Below are positions 5,665-6,403 of a DNA stretch of 6,403 bases, piece by piece (within the stretch, counting starts at the first letter, position 1; each line of letters starts with the position of its first letter). The stretch spans positions 1 to 6,403 of the forward strand of contig DDEN01000040.1 of the NCBI GenBank assembly GCA_002336115.1, in the 5' to 3' direction. A model generated the notes under the pieces. It was not told the origin of the DNA, searched no databases, and saw nothing but the letters and a program-made list of their open reading frames with translations. A program made the translations under genes and the position numbers. This DNA is from Chitinophagaceae bacterium UBA1953 (GTDB lineage: Bacteria > Bacteroidota > Bacteroidia > Chitinophagales > Chitinophagaceae).

Positions 5665-6246
5665 ATGAAATTGCCGATTTTGTCATTAGGCCACATGATT
5701 CTGAAAGAAAGATGTGAAAATATAAACCAAGATTACCCAAACCTCGGAAAACTGATTGCCGATATGTGGGAAACAATGCAAAACGCAAACGGATGTGGAC
5801 TGGCTGCATCACAAGTTGGACAACCTATCAGACTTTTTATCGTTGATAGTAAATCGACTTATGAAAACCTTGATGAAGCTGAAAGAAAAGAATATTTTGA
5901 CACTAACGATAAAGGGATTATGGAAACCTTTATAAATGCCCAAATAATTGAGTGTTCTGAGCGTTGTTGGGAAGATAAAGAAGGCTGTTTGAGCATTCCC
6001 GATTTATCTCAATCGGTTAAAAGACCTTGGACAATTACGATAGAGTACTACACAAAGGATTTTGAGAAACAATTCCGAACATTCAATGCTACAACAGCGA
6101 GAATGATACAACATGAGTATGACCATACCGACGGAATTTTGTTCCTTGACCATCTGGAACCGTTAACAAAAAAGCTAATGGAATCAAAACTAAAAAGAAT
6201 AATAAAAGGACAGATTAAACCAAAGTATCCAATGAAATTTTTATAA
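5665..6246 (+). CDS. def: Peptide deformylase
   Basis: A 193-residue metalloenzyme removing the formyl group from the N-terminal methionine of new proteins at the ribosome exit. All three family motifs are present: GCGLAASQ (43-50; consensus GxGLAAxQ), EGCLS (106-110) and QHEYDH (149-154). Metal ligands are C108, H150 and H154; E151 is the catalytic acid/base. LDHLEPLTKKLMESKLKRIIKG near the end fits the C-terminal helix of Bacteroidota enzymes. Two motif positions differ from the usual GVGLAAPQ: Cys for Val and Ser for Pro. A charged stretch at 65-88 lies between motifs 1 and 2. The enzyme should be active. It may be a second, accessory copy rather than the housekeeping gene, judged from these changes and its place behind a regulator beside gene debris; the rest of the genome would be needed to tell. 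The ATG at 5665 starts the standard MKLPIL opening; no Shine-Dalgarno. Confidence 0.95.
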   Translation: MKLPILSLGHMILKERCENINQDYPNLGKLIADMWETMQNANGCGLAASQVGQPIRLFIVDSKSTYENLDEAERKEYFDTNDKGIMETFINAQIIECSERCWEDKEGCLSIPDLSQSVKRPWTITIEYYTKDFEKQFRTFNATTARMIQHEYDHTDGILFLDHLEPLTKKLMESKLKRIIKGQIKPKYPMKFL

Positions 6247-6300
6247 AATGACAGCCATTAACAAACGTTGCCGAAATTAAAAATGGAGTTATTAAAAACT

Positions 6301-6320
6301 AAAAACATCAGTTTGTTTTT
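6301..6320 (+). terminator. Weak A/T hairpin after the deformylase gene, possible terminator
   Basis: AAAAACA (6301-6307) pairs with TGTTTTT (6314-6320) around a 6-base loop, 54 bases past the deformylase stop. The stem is almost entirely A-T and therefore weak, but the second arm supplies a T-run. No other terminator candidate is visible in this gap. Confidence 0.25.
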
Positions 6321-6336
6321 TATTCCAAATTAATAT

Positions 6337-6403
6337 GTGAAACAGTATGAATTTATTCGAGAATTAGTCAATAAGTTCAACCCAGATTCCGCAATAGGAA
6401 TAT
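6337..6403 (+). CDS. Possible start of a further gene, unidentified (cut by window edge)
   Basis: From a GTG at 6337 a frame stays open to the window end: MKQYEFIRELVNKFNPDSAIGI, 22 codons. An in-frame stop (6331-6333) lies just upstream and the nearest ATG in another frame (6335) meets a stop at once, so GTG would be the start. The composition looks protein-like but nothing is recognisable, and the length is too small for confidence. Confidence 0.3.
   Translation, partial: MKQYEFIRELVNKFNPDSAIGI

Noticed and set aside
5169..5696. Three minus-strand open frames opposite the Crp/Fnr and deformylase genes
   Set aside because: All are antisense shadows of two complete, recognisable genes.
6255..6290. 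AACAAACGTTGCC after the deformylase as part of an integron attC-like site
   Set aside because: It looks superficially like the start of an attC site, but the matching GTTRRRY end and the folded inner boxes are not found, and no integrase is in the window.

Overview
The window looks like chromosomal DNA from a member of the Bacteroidota. The evidence is a SusC/RagA-type TonB-dependent outer-membrane transporter, a short Crp/Fnr regulator of the kind common in that phylum, leaders without clear Shine-Dalgarno sequences, and one good TAnnTTTG-type -7 promoter element. The genus cannot be read from the sequence.

Left part (1-4229), intact and ordered: this is the end of a carbohydrate-uptake locus. 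On the minus strand a two-domain class I mannose-6-phosphate isomerase-like gene (3097-1352) is followed after 34 bases by the start of a susC-like gene (1317 to the window edge, 439 codons visible). They probably form an operon that continues off the window, where a susD-like gene would be expected. An AraC-family regulator (3339-4229, plus strand) is divergent from them. The 241-base divergent gap holds a predicted promoter for the regulator, a 16-base palindrome about 40 bases upstream of its predicted start point, and a 9-base inverted repeat just upstream of the isomerase gene. The simplest reading is that the AraC protein senses a sugar and controls uptake and metabolism of a mannose-containing or related glycan. 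The sugar is an inference from the isomerase fold.

Middle part (4230-5030), gene debris: the sequence becomes visibly richer in A+T and contains no intact gene. An open frame here joins a piece of an ABC-F ATPase (up to just past Walker A) to the C-terminal core of a CPBP-family intramembrane protease. The junction lies on a 10-base all-GC palindrome. The protease piece carries all three family motifs at normal spacing, but the third is in a different reading frame, so the gene is broken. A start-less hydrophobic frame on the minus strand and a non-coding stretch follow.

Right part (5031-6403): a complete Crp/Fnr-family regulator and, after 67 bases containing an imperfect inverted repeat, a complete peptide deformylase with all metal-binding motifs. 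The deformylase departs from the usual family motif at two positions and may be an accessory paralogue. A weak A/T hairpin and the possible start of another gene run to the window end. With the decayed neighbours, the right half looks like an accessory or rearranged segment beside the glycan locus.
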